DNA of 64,000 nucleotides from Acidovorax defluvii (lineage in GTDB: Bacteria > Pseudomonadota > Gammaproteobacteria > Burkholderiales > Burkholderiaceae_C), in contig QLTU01000007.1 in the NCBI GenBank assembly GCA_003268905.1, forward strand, positions 1-64,000. The letters are read 5' to 3'. Made by a program: the position numbers and the translations under genes. Positions 44,880-54,239 of this stretch are shown here, in pieces. The notes under the pieces are model-generated. The model saw nothing but the letters and a program-made list of their open reading frames with translations, ran no database searches and had not been told where the DNA came from. Each line of letters opens with the position of its first letter. The first letter of the stretch is position 1.

Positions 44880-45923
44880 TCATGCAGACCGGTAGGCATA
44901 GCCTTTGCGAAATTTAAGCCACCGCAGCCACCAGCCACGGCGCCAGTAGGCTTGCTGCAAGGCCTCCGCCGCCAGGGGCGAGGCCGCAGCAAAGTCTGCG
45001 CGGATGCGCACCGCAGCAGCGGCCAGTTCCGGCTCAGTGGCATCTGGGGCATCTGGGGCGCTGGCCTGACGCACAAAGCGCATGGCACCAAGCAGATTGC
45101 GTGCACACTGGTGGGCCAAGGCAAATTGCAACCCGTGGTGCCCCAGCTCTGCGCGCCCTTCCAGTGCCTGGCGTAGCGCGAGCAAGGCCGCCGATTGGTC
45201 AAAGGCCTTGGGCAAGGTCATCGTTGACAAGATGCTCCCCCCCCGCTGGCGGTAAGCCACCCAGGTCTCGGGCGCGTAGTAATAGCTGCTGGCGCGCAGC
45301 AAGGCCAAAGGCATGGTGGCCATGTCTTCAAAGTAGCGCCCCACCGGGAAGCGCACTCCATCGGCCCAAAGCTCGCGGCGCGTGATCTTGGACCAAGCGT
45401 GCAATTGGCCCGTGGCCAACAGGCCGCACAACAGGTCAGCGGTTCCTTGTTGCAGCACCCGAGGCGAACCGTCAAAGGTCCGGCGATGTGCCTCGCCACG
45501 CAAGCGGTGCTTGAGGCGTGGCCGCTCACGCCAAACCTGGAAATCGCAGAGCACCGCATCCGGGGCATGCCTGTGCACGATGGTGCGCAGGCTGTCGATG
45601 GCGCCAGGCAGTAGCTTGTCGTCCGAGTCCAGAAACCAGAGGTACCGCCCCTTCGCCGCATCCATCAAGGTATTGCGTGCGGCACTCAGCCCGCTGTTGC
45701 GCGCATGCCGCAGAACCGACAAACGGCCCGGCCAGCGGGACTGCAACTGGGCGATGACGGCAGACGAGTCGTCGGTGGAGCAATCGTCCAGCAGCAGGAC
45801 TTCGACACCGCCGTCGTCCGGCGCTTGCGCCAGCACGGATTCGATGCACTCGGTCAGGTAATCGCGCACGTTGTAGACGGGGACAAGCACGCTCAGCCAT
45901 GGAGCGATCAGGGATGCGGTCAT
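44880..45923 (-). CDS. family 2 glycosyltransferase
   Basis: 347-aa GT-A glycosyltransferase. The N-terminal domain has WLSVLVPVYNVRDYLTECIESVL, LLLDDCSTDDSSAVI and the metal/nucleotide motif YLWFLDSDDKLLPGAI near residue 97. A C-terminal extension of about 150 residues has VRFPVGRYFEDMATMPLALL. It probably adds one sugar of a surface glycan; donor and acceptor are unknown. Its start overlaps the GT4 gene stop by four bases (ATGA), so the block is translationally coupled. Confidence 0.92.
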   Translation of the reverse strand: MTASLIAPWLSVLVPVYNVRDYLTECIESVLAQAPDDGGVEVLLLDDCSTDDSSAVIAQLQSRWPGRLSVLRHARNSGLSAARNTLMDAAKGRYLWFLDSDDKLLPGAIDSLRTIVHRHAPDAVLCDFQVWRERPRLKHRLRGEAHRRTFDGSPRVLQQGTADLLCGLLATGQLHAWSKITRRELWADGVRFPVGRYFEDMATMPLALLRASSYYYAPETWVAYRQRGGSILSTMTLPKAFDQSAALLALRQALEGRAELGHHGLQFALAHQCARNLLGAMRFVRQASAPDAPDATEPELAAAAVRIRADFAAASPLAAEALQQAYWRRGWWLRWLKFRKGYAYRSA

Positions 45924-47041
45924 GGCAACGGCCGCTCCAGCAGACCAGACAAAAGACTCTCATAGCGCGCAGTCATGGTGCCCAGGCCATAGCGCTGCAG
46001 CACCTCGGCATGCGCAGCCTCGGCCATGCGCGCCGCATCCTGAGGCTGCGCCAGCAACGCAGCAAAGGCATCTGCCAAAGCTTCAGGACTTGCGTGGTCT
46101 ACCAGCAGCCCCGTGCGTCCGCTGTCAATCACTTCTTGCACCCCCACCACCCGGCTGCCCACCACGGCACAGCCAGCGGCCATGCCTTCGATCAGCGACA
46201 GCGGCATGCCTTCGTAGTGGGTGGACAGCACGCAGATTTGGTGCCCCTTGAGCAACCCCGGTACGTCGTTGCAATGCCCGAGGAAGGTCACCTGGTCTGC
46301 CAGCCCCAGCGTTTGGGCCAGGCGCTCGGCGGCACGCCGCGCACTGGCCTTGCCCCCACCGGCCAGCAGCACTGGCGGCCTCAGCCCACGGGTGCGCAGG
46401 AGGGCCACCGCCTGCAACAAGGTGGCATGGTCTTTTTGCCGCGCAAACCGCGCAGCCATCACGATGCCGGGAATGCGCTGTACAAACGTATGCGACGAGG
46501 CATTGGCATAAGGCTCCAGGCGGATGCCATTGGGAATGGCATGCACACGGTCTTGCGGAAATCCATACCCCAGCAACGCACTGCGCACCCCTTCAGAGCA
46601 CCCCACGATGGCATCGGTACGGCGGGCCAGCCAGCGCGCCTGCACCAAGCGCCAGGCGTTGTAGCGCTCGCGGGAGTTGTGCTCGACATGCACCAAGTGC
46701 CGCACACCCGCCAGCAGCCCCGCATAGCGGCCCCAAAGGTGTTCGCTGTAGCCATGCGCGACCAGGATGTCCGGCTGGAATCTTCGGCACAAAGAGGCAA
46801 GCGCCCACACCGTGGCGGCATGGGACCAGCCAGGCACCAGCTCCACGCGCAAGCCGTCCGCCTGCAGCGCACGCACTCGCTCAGGCAACGTGGTTCGCTT
46901 GCGGCGCAGCACCAACAAGGCATCGAAGCGGCCCGATGCACCGTGCGCTCGAACCAAATCCACCGCCACCTGGGTGGCACCAGAAAATCCACCCGTCACA
47001 AAATGCAGCACCTTGGGCCGCTGGCCCCGTGGCAGCGTCAC
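45920..47041 (-). CDS. family 4 glycosyltransferase
   Basis: 373-aa GT-B glycosyltransferase. The N-terminal acceptor domain begins VLHFVTGGFSGATQVAVDLV. The C-terminal nucleotide-sugar domain has VLLAGGGKASARRAAERLAQ, QVTFLGHCNDVPGLL and the EGMPLSLIEGMAAGCAVVGS signature with the E-x7-E pattern. A retaining transferase for surface polysaccharide is likely. It overlaps its neighbours by four bases at each end (O-antigen-ligase gene upstream, GT2 gene downstream). Confidence 0.93.
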   Translation of the reverse strand: MTLPRGQRPKVLHFVTGGFSGATQVAVDLVRAHGASGRFDALLVLRRKRTTLPERVRALQADGLRVELVPGWSHAATVWALASLCRRFQPDILVAHGYSEHLWGRYAGLLAGVRHLVHVEHNSRERYNAWRLVQARWLARRTDAIVGCSEGVRSALLGYGFPQDRVHAIPNGIRLEPYANASSHTFVQRIPGIVMAARFARQKDHATLLQAVALLRTRGLRPPVLLAGGGKASARRAAERLAQTLGLADQVTFLGHCNDVPGLLKGHQICVLSTHYEGMPLSLIEGMAAGCAVVGSRVVGVQEVIDSGRTGLLVDHASPEALADAFAALLAQPQDAARMAEAAHAEVLQRYGLGTMTARYESLLSGLLERPLP

Positions 47042-48348
47042 GACACCGCCCTTTCAGACTGCGCAGCGCCGCTCGGCAGCTGCTGCAGACCGAGCAGCGC
47101 GCCCCAAACAGCCATGTTCATGAAAAGATAAAACATGATCCCGCTGTTATGGGCAAAGAACACCTGCGTGAGCCCAAAGCCCATGTACAACACAGGAATG
47201 CACAGCCCGGACAGACGCACAGCCACCATCTGCGCCTTCAACGGATCTGGCAGGCCTGCCGTGGCCTGGAGACGGCGCCGACTGGGCCAAAACAGCGCAA
47301 TCGGCACCCCATAAAAGATCAGCAGCACGCCCACACCCACCAGGCCCGTTTTCACAAAAACATCCAGCACCTCGTTGTGTGCATAGATGTATTCCATGAT
47401 GGCCGGTTGGTATTGGCCTGCCGCCACGCGACGGGCTTTGCCTTGCAAATAGCCCGCCATGCCCCAGCCCGTCAAAGGCTTTTCACGCCCGGCATCCCAG
47501 GCATAGCGCCAATGCTCCAGCCGCTGCCCCACCGAGTTGTCTGCCTCCCGCTGGGCGCCATAGACCTGCACCTCATGGCGCATGAGATGCCAGCGTGTCT
47601 CCACCATCTCCCAGTTCAGCGCTGTCACCAACGTCAGCGCCACCAGGATGCCCGCCAAAATACGGAACAACCTGCCTGGGCGCAGCCGCTGAAACAGTAC
47701 AAGCACCAGCGGAATCGCCAGCAGCAAGGCCAGCCAGCCCCCCCGCGACTGCGACAACATCGAGGCATTGAGCGCGGCCAACACTGCCAACACCGCCACG
47801 GCCACGACAGCGCGTGAAAGTTGCCGATACAGCGCCATGGTCTGCACCGCGAGCATGGCGCCCAGCAGCAGCACCAGGTTGCCCCACTGAATGGCGTTGG
47901 TGCGGTTTGATGGAAAGCCCGACGCACGCGGTGCGCCCTCCACATGCACCTGCCACAGAGCCACGCCGCACACGCCAATGCAGCCGATCAAAAGCCCCCA
48001 AAACAACGCACGCGCACGCGGGGGAAAGGCCGCGATGAACAGCAGGCAAGGCACGGCAAGGGCGAATTTCAGCGAGCGATCGAAACGCCCCCAGTTCTCA
48101 CGCGGATCTGACAGTGCAAACCACAGAAGCGCCATGCCCAGCATGGCCAGCGCCAGCACCACCGTGGCGCGATCTGGCCGCATGGTCGCCCAGCGCGGCA
48201 AAGAGAACAGCGCACCAAGCAGCAGCAAAACCGCACCGTACGAATAGCCAGAGGCCACCGACAGCGCCAAGGCCGGGAGCAAGAACGCCACCAGCGTGGC
48301 CAGTTGCCGCTGCCAAGGCGATGGGCCAAAAAAAGACAGAAAGTGCAT
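47038..48348 (-). CDS. O-antigen ligase / polymerase family membrane protein
   Basis: 436-aa polytopic protein with about ten to twelve hydrophobic segments and a large periplasmic loop. The Wzy_C/WaaL signature is recognisable as SQSRGGWLALLLAIPLVL followed by the loop with AWDAGREKPLTGWGMAGY and HNEVLDVFVKTGLVGV. Such proteins join O-antigen to lipid A core or polymerise surface glycans. ATG 48348 is preferred; a TTG at 48369 is upstream. It heads the leftward run ligase-GT4-GT2-Gly_transf_sug and is divergent from a second transferase at 48536. Confidence 0.9.
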   Translation of the reverse strand: MHFLSFFGPSPWQRQLATLVAFLLPALALSVASGYSYGAVLLLLGALFSLPRWATMRPDRATVVLALAMLGMALLWFALSDPRENWGRFDRSLKFALAVPCLLFIAAFPPRARALFWGLLIGCIGVCGVALWQVHVEGAPRASGFPSNRTNAIQWGNLVLLLGAMLAVQTMALYRQLSRAVVAVAVLAVLAALNASMLSQSRGGWLALLLAIPLVLVLFQRLRPGRLFRILAGILVALTLVTALNWEMVETRWHLMRHEVQVYGAQREADNSVGQRLEHWRYAWDAGREKPLTGWGMAGYLQGKARRVAAGQYQPAIMEYIYAHNEVLDVFVKTGLVGVGVLLIFYGVPIALFWPSRRRLQATAGLPDPLKAQMVAVRLSGLCIPVLYMGFGLTQVFFAHNSGIMFYLFMNMAVWGALLGLQQLPSGAAQSERAVS

Positions 48349-48535
48349 GAAAAACTTGCGTGTCGGCAAGCGCGCCGATAGATATTAGTGTGACCCGTGC
48401 AGGCACATGAAAGTGCCTCTGAAGAACCCGTAAAGCGCCCTTTACGACACAAACCTGCGCTGCGATCAACGCAACCCAGAGGCCGAAGTGCAAAATCCTT
48501 CATTGCATTTTTCCACACTTCGGGGCTCCGTATCC
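48349..48535. promoter_or_regulatory. divergent promoter region of the glycan block
   Basis: A 187-base non-coding spacer between the leftward ligase operon and the rightward transferase gene. No clear hexamer pair could be read with confidence; the region presumably holds both promoters. Confidence 0.4.
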
Positions 48536-49516
48536 ATGACACGCCAACTTCCCGCAGCCGCGTTCCGCATCGCCTACCAGCTGCTGGCACGACTGCAGCC
48601 GCACCGTGCGGCGGCTTACACACCCCCAACTCCCCCAGGCGCCGCTGCGGCCCCAAGCACGGCACCCACCGAGCACCCCACGCCCATTCCCCGCAAGATC
48701 TGGAGTTACTGGCATGCGGTGAAACCCGACCCTTTCGTCCAGCAATGCATCACCAATTGGCAAACCCAGTGCCCCGATTTTGAAATACAGGTACTGAACC
48801 AGCAGACCGTGCGCGACCATGTGCCGCCCACCGACTGGCCTGAGGGGTTCAGTGCGCTGAACCCCGTCAAGCAGTCTGACTGGATTCGCCTGTACCTGGT
48901 CAGTCGCTATGGTGGCTACTGGCTGGATGCTAGCGTGGTACTGACCCAGCCCCTGGATTGGCTAGAGGCCAGGCAAGGCGCAGAGCACTCGGAATTCGTC
49001 GGTTTTTACCTGGGCGGCTACACGCACGATGCCCGCTACCCCGTGATCGAGAACTGGGCGTTTGGCGCACCAGCGGGTGGGACGTTTGTGACGGCATGGC
49101 AAAGAGAGTTTCACCATGCGCTTTTTGAAGTCGGCACGCAAGCCTATCTGGCATCGCTGCAGCGCGAACCCAGTTACGCCGCATTGCTGCAGGGCATCAC
49201 CGATCCGGTCTATTTGTTGGGGCATGTCACCGCCCAGCGGGTGCTGCGCCGCCACCCGAACAGCCGACTGACGCTCTCCAAAGCCGAGGACACGGCGTTT
49301 TTCTATCAAAAAGCCGTGTCGTGGAAGTGGTACCTGCTCTACCCGCGCCTGTGCCTGGTGGCCGCAGACCCCCACATGGCGCCACTGGTCAAGCTGCGCG
49401 GCGGAGAGCGCCGGCATTTTGCTGAACTCATGGCACAACACGGCGCCCCCGCGCCCCACAGCCTGTGGGGGAAGGCCTGCCAGGCCCCCGCCGCCCGCCC
49501 TGCGGCGCCACATTGA
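48536..49516 (+). CDS. Gly_transf_sug-type glycosyltransferase, second paralogue
   Basis: 326-aa glycosyltransferase with the same build as the product of 43850-44872: a Pro/Ala-rich N-terminal part, IPRKIWSYWHAVKPDPFVQQC, NWQTQCPDFEIQVLNQ, the core KQSDWIRLYLVSRYGGYWLDASVVLTQPLDW and FYLGGYTHDARYPVIENW. Start MTRQLPAAAF at 48536 is chosen; ATG 48488 is possible. It is transcribed away from the ligase operon. The pair of related transferases probably adds similar sugars or acts on two acceptors. Confidence 0.87.
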   Translation: MTRQLPAAAFRIAYQLLARLQPHRAAAYTPPTPPGAAAAPSTAPTEHPTPIPRKIWSYWHAVKPDPFVQQCITNWQTQCPDFEIQVLNQQTVRDHVPPTDWPEGFSALNPVKQSDWIRLYLVSRYGGYWLDASVVLTQPLDWLEARQGAEHSEFVGFYLGGYTHDARYPVIENWAFGAPAGGTFVTAWQREFHHALFEVGTQAYLASLQREPSYAALLQGITDPVYLLGHVTAQRVLRRHPNSRLTLSKAEDTAFFYQKAVSWKWYLLYPRLCLVAADPHMAPLVKLRGGERRHFAELMAQHGAPAPHSLWGKACQAPAARPAAPH

Positions 49517-49563
49517 ACGCATCGCCAGCGGGGTGCTGGGCTGGGGTTGTCTGAGCTGCTAGC

Positions 49564-49770
49564 TCAGTGCCCCGCGCGAACCACTTCGCCCGCCTTCAGG
49601 CGGTACACCGTGCCGCAATAAGGGCACTTGCCCTCGCCGTGGTTGGCCACATCCAGGTACACCTTGGGGTGGCTGTTCCACAGCTTCATGTCGGCCTTGG
49701 GATTGGGGCAGAACACGCCCCCTTGGGCGTTCAGGTCCTTGGCCAGAACTTCTACAACTGCTTGGGACAT
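49564..49770 (-). CDS. CHCC zinc-finger domain protein
   Basis: 68-aa soluble protein of the zf-CHCC family. The probable zinc ligands are Cys in GGVFCPNPKADM, a His in the middle (NSHPKVYLDV or NHGEG) and the pair CPYCGTVYRL near the C-terminus. Related short proteins sit next to ilvE in many beta-proteobacteria, and the fold is shared with a subunit of complex I (NDUFS6). Start MSQAVVEVLAKD at 49770, two bases past the ilvE stop, so it is co-transcribed with ilvE. Its role is not established. Confidence 0.87.
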   Translation of the reverse strand: MSQAVVEVLAKDLNAQGGVFCPNPKADMKLWNSHPKVYLDVANHGEGKCPYCGTVYRLKAGEVVRAGH

Positions 49771-49772
49771 GA

Positions 49773-50723
49773 TCAAACCTTGGTGAGCCAGTGGGCGTAT
49801 TGGGGATTGCGGCCATTGACGATGTCAAAGAATGCCGTTTGGATTTTTTCGGTGATGGGGCCGCGGCTGCCCACGTAGTCGCCCTTGCCCAGCTCGATGC
49901 GATCGAGCTCGCGGATGGGCGTGACTTCTGCGGCCGTGCCGGTAAAGAAAGCTTCGTCAGCGATGTACACCTCGTCGCGCGTGATGCGCTTTTGTACGAT
50001 CTCCAGGCCCAGGTCCTTGGCGATGTGGAACACCGTGTTGCGGGTGATGCCGTTCAGGGCACCGGCAGACAGATCGGGCGTGTAGATCACGCCGTTCTTC
50101 ACCACAAAAATGTTTTCACCGGCGCCTTCAGACACAAAGCCCGAGCTATCGAGCAACAGGGCCTCGTCGTAGCCCTCGTCGGTGGCTTCCATGTTGGCCA
50201 AGATGGAGTTGGTGTAGTTGCTCACTGCCTTGGCCTGCGTCATGGTGATGTTGACGTGGTGGCGGGTATAGCTGCTGGTCTTGACGCGGATGCCGCGCTT
50301 CATGCCTTCTTCGCCCAGGTAGGCGCCCCAGGCCCAGGCGGCCACCATCAGGTGGATGGTGTTGCCCCTGGGGCTGACGCCCAGCTTTTTGTCGCCGATC
50401 CAGGTCAGGGGGCGGATGTAGCCCGATTCGAGCTTGTTTTCGCGGATGACGGCTTTTTGCGCCTCGTTGGCCTCTTCCTGGCTGAAGGGAATCTTCATGC
50501 GCAGGATCTTGGCGCTGTTGAACAGGCGCTCGGTGTGCTCCTGCAGGCGGAAGATCGCTGGGCCATTGACGGTGTTGTAGGCGCGCACGCCTTCAAAAGC
50601 GCCGCAGCCGTAATGCAGGGTGTGGGTGAGCACATGGATCTTGGCATCGCGCCAATCGACCATCTGGCCGTCCATCCAGATCTTGCCGTCGCGATCGGCC
50701 ATCGAGGGAACTACGGGGCTCAT
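49773..50723 (-). CDS. ilvE: branched-chain amino acid aminotransferase
   Basis: 316-aa class IV PLP-dependent aminotransferase, transferring the amino group between Glu and Leu/Ile/Val. Markers are GKIWMDGQMVDWRDAKIHVLTHTLHYG, FRLQEHTERLFNSAKIL, the PLP Lys in TQAKAVSNYTNS and the EGAGENIFVVKNGVIYTPD signature. The start MSPVVPSMADR at 50723 is supported by similarity starting shortly after. The zinc-finger gene follows and a membrane protein gene precedes it. Confidence 0.96.
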   Translation of the reverse strand: MSPVVPSMADRDGKIWMDGQMVDWRDAKIHVLTHTLHYGCGAFEGVRAYNTVNGPAIFRLQEHTERLFNSAKILRMKIPFSQEEANEAQKAVIRENKLESGYIRPLTWIGDKKLGVSPRGNTIHLMVAAWAWGAYLGEEGMKRGIRVKTSSYTRHHVNITMTQAKAVSNYTNSILANMEATDEGYDEALLLDSSGFVSEGAGENIFVVKNGVIYTPDLSAGALNGITRNTVFHIAKDLGLEIVQKRITRDEVYIADEAFFTGTAAEVTPIRELDRIELGKGDYVGSRGPITEKIQTAFFDIVNGRNPQYAHWLTKV

Positions 50724-50764
50724 GGGTGTCCTTTGGGTTGCTGGGATGTCGCAAAAATCAGATT

Positions 50765-51199
50765 TTACGGGGCGGCCGATCCCGCGGTGCCATCTTGCGC
50801 ATCCTCGGGGGCTGAGGGGCGTTCCAGCACCCATTTCACCAGCTTGCCGTTGTGAAACTCGCAGGTGACATGCGAGCGGGTGCCATCGGTCCAGCGGTAA
50901 AACTCGGGTTGTTCGTTTTCTGGCGACTGCAGCGCCCCCAGCGAACGGGTCATGGCCACCACATGCATCAGGCTCACCCCGGCTTGCAGCCTGGCATTGA
51001 GCATGACAGCGCTGCCCACATGACCGATGGGGCGGTCTGCCGCCTTGCGCAGCACATTCATGAGCCGCGTGAAATGCAGCAGGGCCCACATGACCACGCC
51101 ACCGCCGACGGCCGCGACACCCATCCAGCCATAGGACCGAAAGCCCATCACCACCAAAATCACCAGCCCCACGGGCACCAGAATGTTTCGCAAATTCAT
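50765..51199 (-). CDS. small membrane protein of unknown function
   Basis: 144-aa protein with two adjacent N-terminal hydrophobic segments (VPVGLVILVVMGFRSYGW and GVAAVGGGVVMWALLHF, residues about 8-45) followed by a cytoplasmic domain of about 95 residues. No known domain was recognised. It lies between radA and ilvE on the same strand, with gaps of 58 and 41 bases, and may be co-expressed with them. The frame looks real because the hydrophobic pattern is consistent and a clear ATG is present. Confidence 0.7.
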   Translation of the reverse strand: MNLRNILVPVGLVILVVMGFRSYGWMGVAAVGGGVVMWALLHFTRLMNVLRKAADRPIGHVGSAVMLNARLQAGVSLMHVVAMTRSLGALQSPENEQPEFYRWTDGTRSHVTCEFHNGKLVKWVLERPSAPEDAQDGTAGSAAP

Positions 51200-51257
51200 G
51201 GCCCCATTGTCTTACGGCGCCAACCGCTTTGCCTTGTGGGGAGTGCGTATGAGGGCA

Positions 51258-52637
51258 TCAGCCCATGCCGCGCACCACGTTCATGGCCTCTTCCACCCGC
51301 TCCACGGCATGGATGGTGAGGCCCTCGATCGGCTTTTTGGGCGCATTGGCCTTGGGTACCACTGCCACGCTGAAGCCCAGCTTGGCCGCCTCGCGCAGGC
51401 GCTCTTGCCCGCGCGGTGCGGGCCGCACCTCCCCTGCCAGCCCCACCTCGCCAAAAGCGATGAACCCCTGCGGCAAGGCCTTGCCCCGCAGGCTGGAGGT
51501 GATGGCCAGCATCACGGCCAGATCGGCGGCGGGCTCGCTGATGCGCACGCCGCCCACGGCATTCACAAACACATCCTGGTCCATGCAAGCGACCCCTGCA
51601 TGGCGGTGCAGCACGGCCAGCAGCATGGCCAGACGGTCCTTGTCCAGGCCCACAGAGAGGCGCCGCGGACTGGGCCCACCGCTGTCTACCAGGGCCTGAA
51701 TTTCGACCAGCAAGGGCCGGGTGCCTTCGAGCGTGACCATCACGCAGCTGCCCGGCACCGGCTCGCTGTGCTGGCTCAAAAAGATGGCGCTGGGGTTGCT
51801 GACCCCTTTGAGGCCCTTCTCGGTCATGGCGAACACACCGATCTCGTTCACGGCACCAAAGCGGTTCTTAATGGCGCGCACCAGCCGGAACTGGCTGTGC
51901 GTATCCCCTTCGAAATACAGCACCGTGTCCACCATGTGTTCCAGCACGCGGGGCCCGGCGAGCGCGCCCTCTTTGGTCACATGGCCCACCAGCACAATCG
52001 CCACGCCGGACGCCTTGGCACACCGCGTGAGGTGCGCCGCGCACTCGCGCACCTGCGCCACCGAGCCGGGTGCCGAGGTGAGCTGGTCGGAATACACCGT
52101 CTGGATCGAATCGATCACGGCCACCGCCGGTTGCATGGATTCGATGGTGGCCAGAATCTTTTCCAGCTGAATCTCTGCCAGCACATTCACCTGGCTATGG
52201 TCCAGCCCCAGCCGGCGCGACCGCAGCGCCACCTGGGCGCCGCTTTCCTCGCCGGTCACATACAAAGTGGGCAGACCTGCGCGCTGCAGCGCATCCAGCG
52301 CCTGCAGCAGCAGCGTGGACTTGCCGATGCCAGGGTCGCCCCCGATCAGCACCACGCCCCCTTCGACGATGCCCCCGCCCAGCACACGGTCCAGCTCATC
52401 AATGCCGCTGGGGGTGCGCGCAATGTCGGTTGCCTCAATCGCCGCCAGCGGCATCACGGCCTGCGCCTGCGCCAGGCCTGCAAACTGCGCGCCGCTGTAG
52501 CGGTTTTTGCCGGGCCCCGCCTCTGCCACCGATTCGATCAGCGTGTTCCAGGCATTGCACGACGGACATTTGCCCAGCCATCGCGGGCTGGTGCCGCCAC
52601 ATTCGGTGCAGGTGAAAAGGGTTTTGTCTTTGGCCAT
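51258..52637 (-). CDS. radA: DNA repair protein RadA
   Basis: 459-aa RadA (Sms), a RecA-like branch-migration helicase used in recombination. The N-terminal zinc finger is [18 protein letters not shown]. The ATPase core has Walker [12 protein letters not shown], Walker B VAVIDSIQ and the RadA motif [11 protein letters not shown]. The C-terminal Lon-like domain contains [13 protein letters not shown] and [13 protein letters not shown]. Length and ends are typical. It is divergent from the aldolase gene across 116 bases. Confidence 0.97.
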   Translation of the reverse strand: MAKDKTLFTCTECGGTSPRWLGKCPSCNAWNTLIESVAEAGPGKNRYSGAQFAGLAQAQAVMPLAAIEATDIARTPSGIDELDRVLGGGIVEGGVVLIGGDPGIGKSTLLLQALDALQRAGLPTLYVTGEESGAQVALRSRRLGLDHSQVNVLAEIQLEKILATIESMQPAVAVIDSIQTVYSDQLTSAPGSVAQVRECAAHLTRCAKASGVAIVLVGHVTKEGALAGPRVLEHMVDTVLYFEGDTHSQFRLVRAIKNRFGAVNEIGVFAMTEKGLKGVSNPSAIFLSQHSEPVPGSCVMVTLEGTRPLLVEIQALVDSGGPSPRRLSVGLDKDRLAMLLAVLHRHAGVACMDQDVFVNAVGGVRISEPAADLAVMLAITSSLRGKALPQGFIAFGEVGLAGEVRPAPRGQERLREAAKLGFSVAVVPKANAPKKPIEGLTIHAVERVEEAMNVVRGMG

Positions 52638-52753
52638 GGCAGGTATCGGTAAGGAGCACCGGGGTGGGGGCAGCCGACTATAGCGGCCGTGCCCACACGC
52701 GCTGGCGGCAACCCGTACGATGGCGGGCTTGGCAACGCCGCACGGAGTTCAGA

Positions 52754-53593
52754 TTGCAGACACCCACCAACCGCTTCAAACAGGCCATGGCCCAGGGCCA
52801 GGCGCAAATCGGCCTGTGGCTTGGGCTGGCCGACGCCTACAGCGCAGAAATCATCGCGGGCACCGGCTACGACTGGCTGCTGATCGATGGCGAACACGCG
52901 CCCAACGACCTGCGCTCCATCCTGCACCAGTTGCAGGCAATAGCCAGTGCGGCCAGCGCCAGCAGCGCCCTGCCGCCGGGCGCGCCGGCACCCCACCCCA
53001 TCGTACGCGTGCCCGTGGGCGACACCGCACTCATCAAGCAGTACCTGGACATCGGCGCGCAGACGTTGCTGGTGCCCATGGTGGACACCGCCGAGCAAGC
53101 ACAGCAGCTGGTGCGCGCCACACGCTATGCACCCGAAGGTGTACGTGGCATTGGCAGTGCCCTGGCCCGCTCGTCGCGCTGGCAGGCCTACCCCCAGTAT
53201 GTGCACGAGGCGAACCAGCAGGTGTGCCTGCTGGTGCAGGCCGAAACCGTGGAAGCGATGGGCAACCTCGATGCAATTGCCGCCACGCCCGGTGTGGATG
53301 GCGTGTTCATCGGCCCGGCCGACCTGTCGGCCTCCATGGGCCACCCGGGCAACCCGGGGCACCCCGATGTGCAGGCCGCCATCCACAACGGCATTGCCCG
53401 CATCCTGCGCGCGGGCAAGGCGCCCGGCATTCTGGCCACCACCGAATCCCAAGCGCGCCAATGGCTCGCGGCCGGTGCGCTGTTTGTAGCCGTGGGGGTG
53501 GACACCATGCTGCTGGCCAGCGCCGCGCAGGATCTGCTGGCGCGCTTTCGCACCGACGCCGTTGGCACACCCCAGCGCCCTGCGGGCTATTGA
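52754..53593 (+). CDS. HpcH/HpaI family aldolase
   Basis: 279-aa class II aldolase of the 4-hydroxy-2-oxoheptanedioate aldolase type, cleaving a hydroxy-keto acid to pyruvate and an aldehyde. Signatures: [35 protein letters not shown] with metal/catalytic residues, [23 protein letters not shown] and [18 protein letters not shown]. The start is TTG at 52754 because GGAG sits 8 bases upstream and no ATG fits the N-terminus. The exact substrate is unclear. It is followed after 70 bases by a broken panE-like gene. Confidence 0.9.
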   Translation: MQTPTNRFKQAMAQGQAQIGLWLGLADAYSAEIIAGTGYDWLLIDGEHAPNDLRSILHQLQAIASAASASSALPPGAPAPHPIVRVPVGDTALIKQYLDIGAQTLLVPMVDTAEQAQQLVRATRYAPEGVRGIGSALARSSRWQAYPQYVHEANQQVCLLVQAETVEAMGNLDAIAATPGVDGVFIGPADLSASMGHPGNPGHPDVQAAIHNGIARILRAGKAPGILATTESQARQWLAAGALFVAVGVDTMLLASAAQDLLARFRTDAVGTPQRPAGY

Positions 53594-53663
53594 GACCCTG
53601 TCGAAACCACACGCATCGAATCCACCAAAACATCACCGCCTGCAAGACAAAGGCCTTTCAACC

Positions 53664-54163
53664 ATGAAAGCATGCATTGACGGGGCGGGTGCCATCAGGG
53701 GCTGGCTCGGCGAGCGACTGCAAACCCTGGCCGACACGCTGCCGCGCGGCGGCATCGATGTGGAGGGGACCGACTGCATCCAGAAGTGCATCTGGTTCAA
53801 GCTGCGGGGCAACCTCACCATCAACCCCATCAGCGCCCGGACGGGTGCCACCACCGACCGCATCCTGGACGACGACCTGGTGCGGGGTTTTGTCAGCGCC
53901 GTGATGCTGGAGGCCAAGGCCATCGGCGAAAAGCTGGGCCTGCCCATTGACCAGCAGCCCGAGGATCGCCATGCCGTCACGCGCAAGCTGGGGCGGTCAA
54001 GACCTCAATGCGGCAGGATGTGGAGGCGAACAAGCCCCTGGAGATCGACGCGCTGGTGGGCGCTGTGCGGGAGCTGGGGCAGATCACCGGCACGCCCACG
54101 CCCCACACCGACGCCTTGCTGGGCCTGACCCGCCTGATGGTCCGCACGCGCAACCTCTACTGA
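53664..54163 (+). pseudogene. remnant of a ketopantoate reductase (PanE-like), internally deleted and frameshifted
   Basis: The start MKACIDGAGAIRGWLGERL resembles the Rossmann N-terminus of 2-dehydropantoate 2-reductase (usual GxGAIGG). The chain then jumps within about 30 codons to the C-terminal domain (KLRGNLTINPISARTGATT and AKAIGEKLGLPID). Roughly 150-170 middle residues of a normal protein of about 310 are missing. At 53990-53993 a G-run is one base short, so the end (VKTSMRQDVEANKPLEIDAL to RTRNLY) is read in another frame to TGA at 54161-54163. This is a decayed gene and probably makes no active enzyme. Confidence 0.8.
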
Positions 54164-54173
54164 CAACCTTCGA

Positions 54174-54234
54174 ACCAAATTGGCCTCCAGCGCTTATCCA
54201 CAAAGCGCAAGCAGCTATTTATTTTATAGCACAT
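54174..54234 (+). repeat. Comamonadaceae two-hairpin intergenic repeat, copy 8
   Basis: A near-consensus copy: AAATTGGCCTCCAGCGCTTA, then TCCACAAAGCGCAAGCAGCTA and TTTATTTTATAGCA. It ends 5 bases before the glutathione transferase ATG, so it forms most of the leader of that gene. Confidence 0.92.
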
Positions 54235-54239
54235 CAACC

